Source: Aquimarina algiphila (GTDB lineage: Bacteria; Bacteroidota; Bacteroidia; Flavobacteriales; Flavobacteriaceae). Taken from it: 64,000 nt of DNA. The DNA lies in NCBI RefSeq assembly GCF_007489275.1, contig NZ_VLNR01000029.1, positions 1,585 to 65,584 on the forward strand, in the 5' to 3' direction. A model generated the notes under the pieces. It did no database searches. It worked only from the letters and a program-made list of their open reading frames with translations, and was not told where the DNA came from. Positions 35,910 through 44,254 of this stretch are shown here, in pieces; position 1 is the stretch's first letter; each line of letters starts with the position of its first letter. A program made the translations under genes and the position numbers.

Positions 35910-36305
35910 TTGAAGTTTAAAATTATAAGGTTCTAACAATTAGTTTAAGAGTCTTATTCTCCATAAAAGTACTGAAATAATCGATAAAATGCAATTTTAG
36001 GAGTTTTATTGTATTCTTTGAGTTAATTTTGTCTTAAAATATTTACTTGTTTATTTTTAGACATCCATATGACATTTAATTACAGTTTTGATAAAGAGAA
36101 TACAATTGCGATATTACTTTTTGATTACCAAAAAGCAACTTTAGATTTCTCTTTTGCAGAATTAAAAACTACAACATGATCATTGTAGAGGACTTTTCTA
36201 TGGAGACCTATAAAATCTAGTATTTGTTGATAATATATAGTACGTAAAACCTCGAATTCGAGGTCTTCAAATTCGAGGCTTTTAAATTTTAAAAAGCTAT
36301 AAAGT
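35910..36305. other. 396-base intergenic region
   Basis: Apart from the hairpin at 36251-36279 that ends copy D, this gap holds no gene that I can support. The promoter of copy C must lie in its left part but shows no clear consensus. Confidence 0.5.
36251..36279 (-). terminator. terminator of DUF547 copy D
   Basis: CCTCGAATT pairs with AATTCGAGG across 11 bases, and on the minus strand runs into TTTTAC. A nested perfect palindrome ACCTCGAATTCGAGGT lies in its left part at 36250-36265, so alternative pairings exist. Confidence 0.65.
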
Positions 36306-37058
36306 TTAGTTGTTATTTGTACTTGTTATAGGAGTAACTTTATCTTTTTTATTTAAACTCCAGTCATATGTAATATAACTATCTTTTGATATTTTATTAA
36401 TTTTTACTGTTGAATATTGATTTATAAAATCAATTACATCGATATTATTATTATCAAAATCTTCTTTATACCATTCAAATACTTGTGAAATTTTAACAGT
36501 ACTTGAGGTGATTTGATTTCTCTGAGGATCATTAATAAATTCTCTAGTTCGTTCATCAAGAGCTTCACTTATATTAGCACTTGTATAAGCTCTGTTCCAT
36601 AATCTGGGAGATGACATAGATCCACAGTTAAGTAAAAAATGAATCCTGGGATCACCAAATTTTCTTAAAATATCATGCTCTATATCATCCAGGCTATATC
36701 GGACACCTTCTGATTTAAAAGTTTTTCGTTTCCAAGGGTTTTCAAGGTCATTTATTGATTCTACCGGATAATCGTCGATTATCATTTTCATTGCTGTAGC
36801 ATTATAAACATTGAGCCAGTAGGCCAATTTCTCTTGGTTGCTCCAACTTTCTTTTGGAGAAATCTTGCAGAGGTATCTAAAATAGTCATAAAACACAGCA
36901 ACATCTTTGGTCACTCCATTATAGTCTACCATTCCGTCAGCTTGTACATTGAGAATTAAAATTCGATCCCAGGCAGAATGATCAACTTTTTCTTGAGCAT
37001 AAATATTATTAAATAGTAAGAGTAATAAAATAAAGTAGGTGGTTTTAAGAGGCTTCAT
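36306..37058 (-). CDS. secreted DUF547 protein, tandem copy D (second Cys lost)
   Basis: A signal peptide (MKPLKTTYFILLLLLFNNIY then AQEKVD) is followed by the DUF547 domain: EKLAYWLNVYNATAMKMIID, SINDLENPWKRKTF, QVFEWYKEDF and YDWSLNKK. The cysteine block is RIHFLLNCGSMSSPRLWN, with Ala to Gly and the second Cys to Ser. An extra C-terminal tail of about 14 residues (KDKVTPITSTNNN) extends past the usual end. It is the copy nearest the aminotransferase and ArsM genes. Confidence 0.9.
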   Translation of the reverse strand: MKPLKTTYFILLLLLFNNIYAQEKVDHSAWDRILILNVQADGMVDYNGVTKDVAVFYDYFRYLCKISPKESWSNQEKLAYWLNVYNATAMKMIIDDYPVESINDLENPWKRKTFKSEGVRYSLDDIEHDILRKFGDPRIHFLLNCGSMSSPRLWNRAYTSANISEALDERTREFINDPQRNQITSSTVKISQVFEWYKEDFDNNNIDVIDFINQYSTVKINKISKDSYITYDWSLNKKDKVTPITSTNNN

Positions 37059-37312
37059 TTTGTTAGTTTTTATTGAGGTTAGTATTTATTTCAGGGGTAG
37101 ATAACCTGTAAGGTACAAAAAAAATGGATATAATACATGTTTCCAGTGGTTTAAGTAGGAAAATACTTCGTAAAAAAGATGTAATTAGGTTATGTTAACC
37201 ACTATTTGATGGGAATAATAAAGTAGAATGTTTTGCTTAAGGGTTTACTGTATTTTATTTGTATTTATGATCGATAATTGTATGAATTCATAAAAACTAT
37301 TGTTAAGAAACT

Positions 37313-38431
37313 CTATTGATAAATATTAGATAAGACTTTTGTAAATAAAGTAACCTCTTCTGTAGTTCCTGTACTAATTCTACACCAATTAAAAAAGGGA
37401 GGAAAAGGTCGACCGATTAATACTCCTTTATCCATCATCTCTTTATGTAGTGTTCTTATATCTTTGCCTGTTTTAAAGAAAATGAAGTTTGTATTTGATT
37501 TTACATATGGTAACTCAAAAGTATCTAGTGTTTTGTATATCATTTCTTTTGCTTCACGAGTTTTTTGCAAACTAAATTCATAAAACTCCTTGTCATTTAA
37601 AGCGGTTTTGGCTGCGGCGATCGCAGGAACATTACTATAAGCAACCATGTTTTTTCTAAGTTTTTGAGTCAGAGCTGGTTTGGCGATAAGATAACCAATG
37701 CGCATACCTGCCATGCCATACACTTTTGAGAATGTTCTGGAGACGATTACATTCTTGTCTTTTTTCACTAACTCAACCATCGATGGATAATTAGGTTCGT
37801 CTATATAATCATAATAGGCTTCATCGCTAAAAAGAATAGTTTTATTACTTATTGTATCACAAAAATCCATCAGTTTTTGGGATGGAAGAATCGTAGAAGT
37901 TGGATTATTGGGATTACATAAAAAAACTAGTTTTGTTTTTGAAGAAATCCTCTTTTCGATTTCACTCATGTCGTACCCTTTATCTTCTCCAACTGGCGCC
38001 CAATTAATAGTAGCACCCCATTGTTTTGCATACGTCATCATTGCCAAAAATGTAGGTTTTCCTGCAATAATTTCTCCTCCGTTAGATGCAAAAGTAAGGC
38101 CAGTAATTTTTAACCCTTCTGTAGAACCTCCGCATATGATGATATGATCTTTGGTTACTCCTTCTTTTTTAGCAAGAATTTCTGCTAATTCATCGGCATA
38201 AGCGTATGGATATCGACAGCTATGATCAAAAGATGATATAATAGCTTCTCTTACTTTTTTTGATGGGCCATATGGATTTTCATTAGAACTTAATCGAATC
38301 AGCTTTGAAAATGATCTTGGGTTAAATTTTATTGTTTCTTCTAATGTTAATGCGTTAGCGATATGCATTCCTCCAAATAATGCTAGGCTACCTCCTAACG
38401 AAGTAGATTTCAGCCATTGTCTTCTGTTCAT
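37313..38431 (-). CDS. Tat-exported PLP-dependent aminotransferase (HisC-like)
   Basis: A fold-type I aminotransferase similar to histidinol-phosphate aminotransferase, with SSNENPYGPSKKV (about residues 49-61), Asn173 in LCNPNNPTS, Asp203 and Tyr206 in FSDEAYYDY, and PLP Lys236 in SRTFSKVYGMAGMRIGY. Unlike cytoplasmic HisC it starts MNRRQWLKSTSLGGSLALFG, a twin-arginine signal with RR at 3-4. It should therefore be exported folded with its cofactor. It lies downstream of ArsM in the same direction. The substrate is unknown. Confidence 0.9.
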   Translation of the reverse strand: MNRRQWLKSTSLGGSLALFGGMHIANALTLEETIKFNPRSFSKLIRLSSNENPYGPSKKVREAIISSFDHSCRYPYAYADELAEILAKKEGVTKDHIIICGGSTEGLKITGLTFASNGGEIIAGKPTFLAMMTYAKQWGATINWAPVGEDKGYDMSEIEKRISSKTKLVFLCNPNNPTSTILPSQKLMDFCDTISNKTILFSDEAYYDYIDEPNYPSMVELVKKDKNVIVSRTFSKVYGMAGMRIGYLIAKPALTQKLRKNMVAYSNVPAIAAAKTALNDKEFYEFSLQKTREAKEMIYKTLDTFELPYVKSNTNFIFFKTGKDIRTLHKEMMDKGVLIGRPFPPFFNWCRISTGTTEEVTLFTKVLSNIYQ

Positions 38432-38534
38432 GATATTCTATCTTTAAAATGATTTGCCTTCTAAAGATAGTAATTTATTGATTTTGAAAAGATAAGAGTT
38501 AAGTAAATAATGGTTAGAAGATATGTGAAAAGAT

Positions 38535-38574
38535 AAAAAAAGAAGCCGAAAATACATACATTATTTCCGACTTC
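38535..38574 (-). terminator. terminator after ArsM
   Basis: On the minus strand GAAGTCGGAAA pairs with TTTTCGGCTTC (two G-U pairs), directly followed by TTTTTTTATC. It lies 28 bases beyond the ArsM stop and closes the arsenosugar operon before the aminotransferase. Confidence 0.8.
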
Positions 38575-38601
38575 CACATTATAGTTAGTTAGCCATCGCT
38601 T

Positions 38602-39570
38602 TTAACAGCATCCACCACCATCATAATGATAAGTAGATTCGCTAATAAATATATCATCTCTGCCGAGATCAGCTAAAGCTCCAGCAGTTTTGTCGCATAT
38701 AGCAATAGGTTGATTTTTTAGGAGTACGTGACCTTTCTTGTCATCAAAATAATCTTCATCTCCATAATAAATTGCAGCCTTTCCAGTAAAAATACAAGGT
38801 CCATCTTCTGGCATTGGATCTTTAATTGCAGCCACTTCAATTGATTCGATGTAAATTAACTCATCGGTATCATAGTTTTTTGGATCTAGAATCCTATAAG
38901 GTTTACGAGCTCTAATTTCTATAGTTCCAAAGCCAACATCTGTTAATGCTTTTACATATTCTGCAATGGGTAAACTTCCGCTCAAACATAAAGCTCTTAA
39001 CCGCTCATCATTACGAAGATTATCATTCATGGGTTGTTCACAAGTTGGATCACTCATTACTAATCTTCCATGAGGTTTTAATACTCTATACATTTCTTCA
39101 ATAGCTTTTTTTAAATCATCTGCTTTAAAAATGTTAAACAGACAATTTTGTGCAGCTACGTCTATACTATTGTCTTCAACAGGTAAATTTAATGCATCAC
39201 CATATCTAAGATCAACAAATTCGCTTTTAAACCAATCGTTTTGGGCTTCAGCTTCTTTAAAATTTTTGCGAGAAGCCTCTAGCATTTCTTCAACAACATC
39301 GACACCAATAACACCACTTTTTTGACGAGAAAAATAAGAGAATTGTAATAATTCCATTCCACCACCAACACCTACATATAAGGTTTTTGGATTATTCGTT
39401 AAGTCACGTGCATTTACTGTACTACCACATCCGTAATTCATTTCTTGCATGATTTTCGGAATTTTAAGGCCTGGTAGTTCCCAAATAGGGTTTGTAGTAC
39501 AACATAAACCTACATCTGGTGTTAATGCCGCTTCTTTATATACATCGTGTGTGGTTTCTAAATAGCTCAT
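38602..39570 (-). CDS. arsM: arsenosugar-biosynthesis arsenite methyltransferase ArsM
   Basis: It methylates As(III) with S-adenosylmethionine, giving the dimethylarsenic used by ArsS. The SAM-binding motif TLYVGVGGGMELLQFSYF lies at about residues 63-80 and GVIGVDVVEEMLE follows. The Cys residues are LCCTTNP (23, 24), YGCGST (48), QNCLF, TCEQP and ALCLSG, matching the ArsM need for several arsenic-binding thiols. A C-terminal GGGCC tail adds two more. The length of 322 residues is normal for the ArsS-linked type. It is the last gene before the terminator. Confidence 0.9.
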   Translation of the reverse strand: MSYLETTHDVYKEAALTPDVGLCCTTNPIWELPGLKIPKIMQEMNYGCGSTVNARDLTNNPKTLYVGVGGGMELLQFSYFSRQKSGVIGVDVVEEMLEASRKNFKEAEAQNDWFKSEFVDLRYGDALNLPVEDNSIDVAAQNCLFNIFKADDLKKAIEEMYRVLKPHGRLVMSDPTCEQPMNDNLRNDERLRALCLSGSLPIAEYVKALTDVGFGTIEIRARKPYRILDPKNYDTDELIYIESIEVAAIKDPMPEDGPCIFTGKAAIYYGDEDYFDDKKGHVLLKNQPIAICDKTAGALADLGRDDIFISESTYHYDGGGCC

Positions 39571-39666
39571 AAACTGATTTTTGTTTTCCTTTGAGGTTAT
39601 CTCAGGTTATAAATAATTTTGTCGAAAAGGATAGATATACCTTTCTGAAATTATAGAATTTTTAAT

Positions 39667-40479
39667 TTATAAAGATTTGATTAATTCTTTGAACAACAGT
39701 ATCATTTCTGGTTCTGCTTTACCTGCCATTGCAATGATTTCATCTATATTAATGGGTTTAAGATTGTCTGGATCACATTCATCTGTTAAAACAGATACCG
39801 CTGCAACCGGAAGATCCAAGTGATTAGCCACAATAACCTCGGGAACGGTGCTCATTCCTACAGCATCTGCACCGATAATTTTTAAGTAACGATATTCTGC
39901 TCTGGTTTCTAATTGAGGTCCCATAACAGACACATATACTCCTTTATGGAGATTGATATTGTTATCTTTGGCAATGGTTTCTAATTTTGAATTTATACTA
40001 AGGTCGTAAGGAGCACTCATATCTGTAAAGCGACTTCCTAATTGCTCAACTCCTTTAAATGCTAAGGGAGAACCTCCTTGTAAATTAATATGATCATCAA
40101 TAAGCATTAATTCCCCCTTTTTGAAGTTTAAATTAATTGCTCCAGAAGCGTTAGATACTAATAGTGTTTTTATTCCTAATTTATGCATGACTCTAACAGG
40201 GTAGGTTACGTCCTGGAGCGAATAGCCCTCATAGAGATGAAAACGACCTTGCATAACTACAACAGTCTTACCTTCAATTTTTCCATAAATTAATTTTCCT
40301 TTATGAAATTCTACAGTAGCTGTAGGGAAATTTGGGATATGATTATAACTTATCTCCTGAATGATTTCTATTTCATTAATCAATTGTCCTAATCCAGTAC
40401 CTAGTATAATACCTATTTCTGGATTTTCGAAACCCCTTCCTTGAAGGAATTCTGTTGTTTCTTCAATGTATTTTGTCAT
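39667..40479 (-). CDS. purine nucleoside phosphorylase (PNP class I)
   Basis: It phosphorolyses purine nucleosides to the base and ribose 1-phosphate. The trimeric PNP signatures are IILGTGLGQL, VVMQGRFHLYEGYSLQDVTY, LLVSNASGAINLNFKKGELM, GVYVSVMGPQLETRAEYRY and DAVGMSTVPEVIVANH. At 270 residues it is normal. Its place between a TIGR04282-type transferase (one-base overlap) and ArsM suggests it removes adenine from the dimethylarsinoyl-deoxyadenosine made by ArsS. That substrate is inference; general purine salvage is the default reading. Confidence 0.93.
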   Translation of the reverse strand: MTKYIEETTEFLQGRGFENPEIGIILGTGLGQLINEIEIIQEISYNHIPNFPTATVEFHKGKLIYGKIEGKTVVVMQGRFHLYEGYSLQDVTYPVRVMHKLGIKTLLVSNASGAINLNFKKGELMLIDDHINLQGGSPLAFKGVEQLGSRFTDMSAPYDLSINSKLETIAKDNNINLHKGVYVSVMGPQLETRAEYRYLKIIGADAVGMSTVPEVIVANHLDLPVAAVSVLTDECDPDNLKPINIDEIIAMAGKAEPEMILLFKELIKSL

Positions 40480-41084
40480 TAGTCTATAAATTTTTGAAAA
40501 GCCGAAATGTCTTTGATATCATCATAATAGTCAATGTCGTTACGAACTTCTAATAGTTTTATATTATTTTCTTTTAAATCTTCTAGTGTATCCTGAAGAA
40601 CAGTATCTGTACCCCAGTTTTTATTTTTAAAAACCTGTGAATTTAAGGATTTCATTCCAAATAAATAATATCCTCCATCTTCTGCAGGTCCTAGGACATA
40701 ATCATGTGTTTCTAGTTCCAGAAAAGCAAGTTCCAGATCTTTTTGACTTAAATCATACATATCACTTCCTATGATAACAACACGCTCAAAACCTTCTCCA
40801 AAGCATTCTGCAAAAGCATGTTCCATACGAATACCTAAATCGTAACCTGTTTGTTGTTTTTTATTGTAAACCGAATCATCCCAGAGATCATTTTCTCTAA
40901 CTTTTACAGAATAATGAACTTCTTTGGTAACATCAAGATTTTTGGTGATATTAACCGTATGTTGTAATAAAAAAGTATAAATATCCAGGGCAGCTTGATC
41001 GCCAATAGTTGCTGCAAGTCGTGTTTTACATTTACCCAATTCTGGATTTCGGGTAAAAATCAATAATGCGTTTTTTTCTTTCAA
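40479..41084 (-). CDS. TIGR04282-type (DUF2064) arsenosugar-biosynthesis transferase
   Basis: The protein is a GT-A/nucleotidyltransferase-like enzyme with the expected start LLIFTRNPELGKCKTRLAAT, RVVIIGSDMYDLSQKDLELA and YVLGPAEDGGYYLFGMKSL. The length of 201 residues fits. In genomes with ArsS it is one of the two standard transferases of the pathway. It overlaps the rhodanese gene by four bases upstream and touches the phosphorylase gene downstream, so the three are translationally coupled. Confidence 0.9.
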   Translation of the reverse strand: MKEKNALLIFTRNPELGKCKTRLAATIGDQAALDIYTFLLQHTVNITKNLDVTKEVHYSVKVRENDLWDDSVYNKKQQTGYDLGIRMEHAFAECFGEGFERVVIIGSDMYDLSQKDLELAFLELETHDYVLGPAEDGGYYLFGMKSLNSQVFKNKNWGTDTVLQDTLEDLKENNIKLLEVRNDIDYYDDIKDISAFQKFID

Positions 41085-41608
41085 TTTGAATATATTTTTT
41101 CCCCTTTAGTTAACCATTTTCCCCATTCTTCAGAAAAGGCATGCACTTCTTCAGTAGTTTCTTCATTGGAGTTCATAACAGGAAAGTTTTTGTTTTTCCA
41201 TTCAAAAATTCCTCCATAAAGATTATAAACATTTGTGTATCCTGCTTTTTTTAGTTTTTCTGATATGTCTTCAGAACGCACTCCCAAACTACAATACACT
41301 ACAATTTTTGTGTCTTTTGGAATATCTTGTACTGTGACTGTATTCATTTTAAAATGCGTATAACCCACAAATTTTGCATGTTTGATGTGACTTACTTCAT
41401 ATTCTTTTTTCTCGCGAGCGTCTAACAATAGTACTTGATCCTGGATATCTTTTAATGCTTCAACAGAGATATACGGGACACTCTCGTTGTTGTATTGATC
41501 TAACAATTCTTCTAATGAATTTTGAGCACTCATTTTGGGTAAAAACAAGATCATTAATACCCCTATGATATAAGCAACGTTATGTGCCAGAATATTTTTT
41601 TTATTCAT
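41081..41608 (-). CDS. exported rhodanese-like protein
   Basis: A single rhodanese domain with VLLLDAREKKEYEVSHIKHA and the active-site loop VVYCSLGVRSEDI (Cys in CSLGVR), then YNLYGGIFEWKN. The chosen ATG 41608 gives a signal peptide ending KMSAQN; an upstream ATG at 41680 would add 24 hydrophobic residues and is the alternative. Rhodaneses handle sulfane sulfur, and some act on arsenate or thiolated arsenic. Its location inside the ArsS operon implies a sulfur- or arsenic-related role outside the cytoplasm. Confidence 0.88.
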   Translation of the reverse strand: MNKKNILAHNVAYIIGVLMILFLPKMSAQNSLEELLDQYNNESVPYISVEALKDIQDQVLLLDAREKKEYEVSHIKHAKFVGYTHFKMNTVTVQDIPKDTKIVVYCSLGVRSEDISEKLKKAGYTNVYNLYGGIFEWKNKNFPVMNSNEETTEEVHAFSEEWGKWLTKGEKIYSN

Positions 41609-41783
41609 TTTTTGTTGGAAATGAGATTTTAGAATGTTTTGAAAAATGATTACAATGATCAATATAATTTTGTATACCATGTCTTACTAATTAAAATGAT
41701 CCATCACTTAGTGGACTTAATTTTAAATATTTGACATTATATGTTTTTTAATGGATGAAACACAAAAAAACAAACAAAGTAGT

Positions 41784-42467
41784 TTAAGAGAATAAAGTAG
41801 AAGGAGATCCTTTATTAAAAAAACGATAGGTGTATATAGTAGTAATACCTGGTACTATAAAATCTGCTATATCTATTTTATATAGAAGTAAGCTTTGTAT
41901 AATCTTTTTAAGTTTTCCAGAAAGCTTTTTGAAAAAACGAGATATTGATTTAATGTCGTTAATATCGTCAATATCTATCAAAACTTCTAGAGTTACCATT
42001 TTGATTTTGGTAGTTTCTATAAGTCTAGAGATACATGTGGATAGTTTTTTGGATTGCCAGGGTAGTTTTAAAAATAAATCAACATTAAATTGAGATTTGT
42101 GTAATCCCATAAGATAAAACCCTCCATCCAATGATGGCCCTAAAACAAATGTGTTATTTTCAAGTTGTTTGGCACTTTCAATTAAATGATATTTACTAAG
42201 GTGTGGAGTATCATTGCCAATAGTAATAAGATTGTCATAATCCTTATTATAAACATCTTGTATGGCATTGACAAAACGCTCTCCAAAAGTAACTCCTCGC
42301 TGTTCTTTTTCTGTATAGATAAAAAACGGGAGTCCGGTCTGTTTTACAGTAGTAATTGTTTTTCGGGTAAGCTCGGAAAATAAAATTTTACCACCAGTGA
42401 TATATTTATTTCGCAATTCTTCATGAATCGAATTTGCAAAGATTAATATGGCGGTTTTTTGATTCAT
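41784..42467 (-). CDS. divergent DUF2064 protein
   Basis: It is related to the TIGR04282-type transferase 0.7 kb downstream: LITIGNDTPHLSKYHLIESA and FVLGPSLDGGFYLMGLHKSQ align with that copy's GSDMYDLS and LGPAEDGGYYLFGMKS segments. However the N-terminal phosphate-binding motif GxxKTRL is missing (ILIFANSIHEELRNKYITGG instead). A C-terminal extension of about 30 residues (SLLLYKIDIADFIVPGITT onward) is unique. It may be a regulatory or pseudo-enzyme partner. It begins 13 bases after ArsS and ends with a 103-base gap before the rhodanese gene start region. Confidence 0.82.
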   Translation of the reverse strand: MNQKTAILIFANSIHEELRNKYITGGKILFSELTRKTITTVKQTGLPFFIYTEKEQRGVTFGERFVNAIQDVYNKDYDNLITIGNDTPHLSKYHLIESAKQLENNTFVLGPSLDGGFYLMGLHKSQFNVDLFLKLPWQSKKLSTCISRLIETTKIKMVTLEVLIDIDDINDIKSISRFFKKLSGKLKKIIQSLLLYKIDIADFIVPGITTIYTYRFFNKGSPSTLFS

Positions 42468-42480
42468 TTTGATTTTAGAG

Positions 42481-43548
42481 TTATGCTACAGTTCCTTGAC
42501 AACTACTTCCTGCTCCAGCAGTACATCCATAACAGTGTTGTGAGATAATAATATTTCTATTCTGAAGTAATTCCTCGTTGTATTCACTAATATGTTTTAC
42601 TTTACTCGCTACTTTAAGATCGAGCATCTGATTAAAATCGCAATCATATAACCAACCATCCCAACTTATAGAAATAGTATTAGTACACATCACATTAGCC
42701 ACAGCCGATGGATTATAGGCTTCTACTAATGCATACATATAATCTTCATAGTTTTCTGAAGCAATCAGATAATCTAAGAATCTACTAATTGGTAAATTAG
42801 TAATAGCGAATAAATTATGAAAATGAATACCAAAATCTTCTAATAATGCCTTTTTAAAATCCTTTTCCATGGCTTCTTGATCACCAGGCAAAAACGCTCC
42901 AGAAGGATTATATACCAAATCCAATCTTAAACTACTATCAGGCATACCATATCCTCTTTCATTGAGTTCTTGCAAAGCTTTGATAGATTTGTCAAAAACA
43001 CCATCTCCACGCTGCTTATCAGTTTTTCCTCTGGTCCAATGTGGCATTGAAGAAACTACATGTACATTATGTTTTTTGAAAAAATCAGGAAGATCATAAT
43101 ACTTTTTGTTGGCTCTAATGATGGTGAGATTACTTCTAACAATAAAATCTTTAATTCCAGCTTTACTTGCTTCCTCTACAAACCATCTAAAATTTGGATT
43201 CATTTCAGGCGCTCCACCTGTCAAATCCAAAGTGTGGGCTCCTGTCTTTTTAATGACTTCGAGACACTGCTGCATCGTTTCTTTGGTCATGATCTCTTTA
43301 CGATCAGGTCCCGCGTCTACATGGCAATGTTCACAAACCTGATTGCACATATACCCTACATTGATCTGGAGGATCTCAAGTTTATTAGGACGTAAAGGGA
43401 AACGATCAATTTCTGCAATTTTATCTGCAAATTTTGGTAATTCACCATTGGCAAAAATACCGTTATTTAAAATCTCTAGTTGTCTATTAGAATTGGCTAA
43501 CTGATCATTACGTTTGTGTAGAGATTGTTTTTTTTTGACTTCTGACAT
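42481..43548 (-). CDS. arsS: arsenosugar-biosynthesis radical SAM protein ArsS
   Basis: ArsS uses S-adenosylmethionine and a 4Fe-4S cluster to join a 5'-deoxyadenosyl group to dimethylarsenic, the committed step to arsenosugars. The cluster motif is C68-x3-C72-x2-C75 in GYMCNQVCEHCHVDAG, with TLDLTGGAPEMNP following at about 106-118. The C-terminal cysteine-rich tail (ISQHCYGCTAGAGSSCQG) is typical of the family and probably binds another cluster. The length of 355 residues is normal. It is the second gene of the operon, 96 bases after the AhpD-like gene. Confidence 0.93.
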   Translation of the reverse strand: MSEVKKKQSLHKRNDQLANSNRQLEILNNGIFANGELPKFADKIAEIDRFPLRPNKLEILQINVGYMCNQVCEHCHVDAGPDRKEIMTKETMQQCLEVIKKTGAHTLDLTGGAPEMNPNFRWFVEEASKAGIKDFIVRSNLTIIRANKKYYDLPDFFKKHNVHVVSSMPHWTRGKTDKQRGDGVFDKSIKALQELNERGYGMPDSSLRLDLVYNPSGAFLPGDQEAMEKDFKKALLEDFGIHFHNLFAITNLPISRFLDYLIASENYEDYMYALVEAYNPSAVANVMCTNTISISWDGWLYDCDFNQMLDLKVASKVKHISEYNEELLQNRNIIISQHCYGCTAGAGSSCQGTVA

Positions 43549-43644
43549 CTTCTGTTCTTAAATTATATTTTTAATCGACGAAATCCTTGCCAATATATAG
43601 TATAAATGGTTTATGAGCATATAAGGGTAAAACTGATGCTTGTT

Positions 43645-43980
43645 TTACATAGATAACTTCTCATACTTATTCATCATTTGTACTCCATGCACTAAAGTTG
43701 CACCACTTTCTATAGCTGCTCCGGTATGCACTGCTTCCATCATTTCTTCTTTTGTAATTCCTTTCTGCAAGCCATCTTTTGTATAAGCATCAATACAATA
43801 AGGGCATTTTACTACATGAGAAACCGCAAGTGCAATAAGAGATTTTTCTCGTGCACTCAAAGCGCCTTCTTCAAAAACTTTGCCGTAGTAATCAAAAAAT
43901 TTAGTACCTAATTCTTCACTCCATTCTGTGATTTTTCCAAATTTTCTTAAGTCAGAAGGATCATAATATGTTTTAGACAT
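43645..43980 (-). CDS. arsenosugar-associated AhpD/carboxymuconolactone decarboxylase-like protein
   Basis: This 111-residue all-helical protein has the AhpD-type redox motif HVVKCPYCIDAYTKDG with C59 and C62. The His that follows the CxxC by three residues in AhpD is Tyr66 here. The upstream EKSLIALAVS holds the family Glu45. Proteins of this type are regular companions of ArsS. A thiol-peroxidase or arsenic-reducing role is plausible and unproven. It is the first gene of the leftward arsenosugar operon, so the promoter should lie in 43981-44254, where I see no clear consensus. Confidence 0.88.
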   Translation of the reverse strand: MSKTYYDPSDLRKFGKITEWSEELGTKFFDYYGKVFEEGALSAREKSLIALAVSHVVKCPYCIDAYTKDGLQKGITKEEMMEAVHTGAAIESGATLVHGVQMMNKYEKLSM

Positions 43981-44254
43981 GCTGTATTATTTTTTTAGTT
44001 ACAGACATAATTTAGTATATGTCGAGGATATAGTATCATTACTTACAATAAAATTTGATAAAATTAAAAAGTAGGTAAGTGTTTAAAAGTTTAGTAAGAT
44101 AAAAAACACAAATTAATAAACTGACAATTTTTTTACTGAAAATATATAAATAACAATACAAAGTACCGGTCTTATTAATACTACATTAAGAAAAAAGCTT
44201 AATTTAGGCTCGAAATCCTTGCTATAAGGACAAAAAATTCCAAAATCGGAGGTC

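Noticed and set aside
36250..36265. Palindrome ACCTCGAATTCGAGGT as an operator
   Set aside because: It is nested within the hairpin that follows the DUF547 copy D stop codon, with T-run on the minus strand, so a terminator explains it better.
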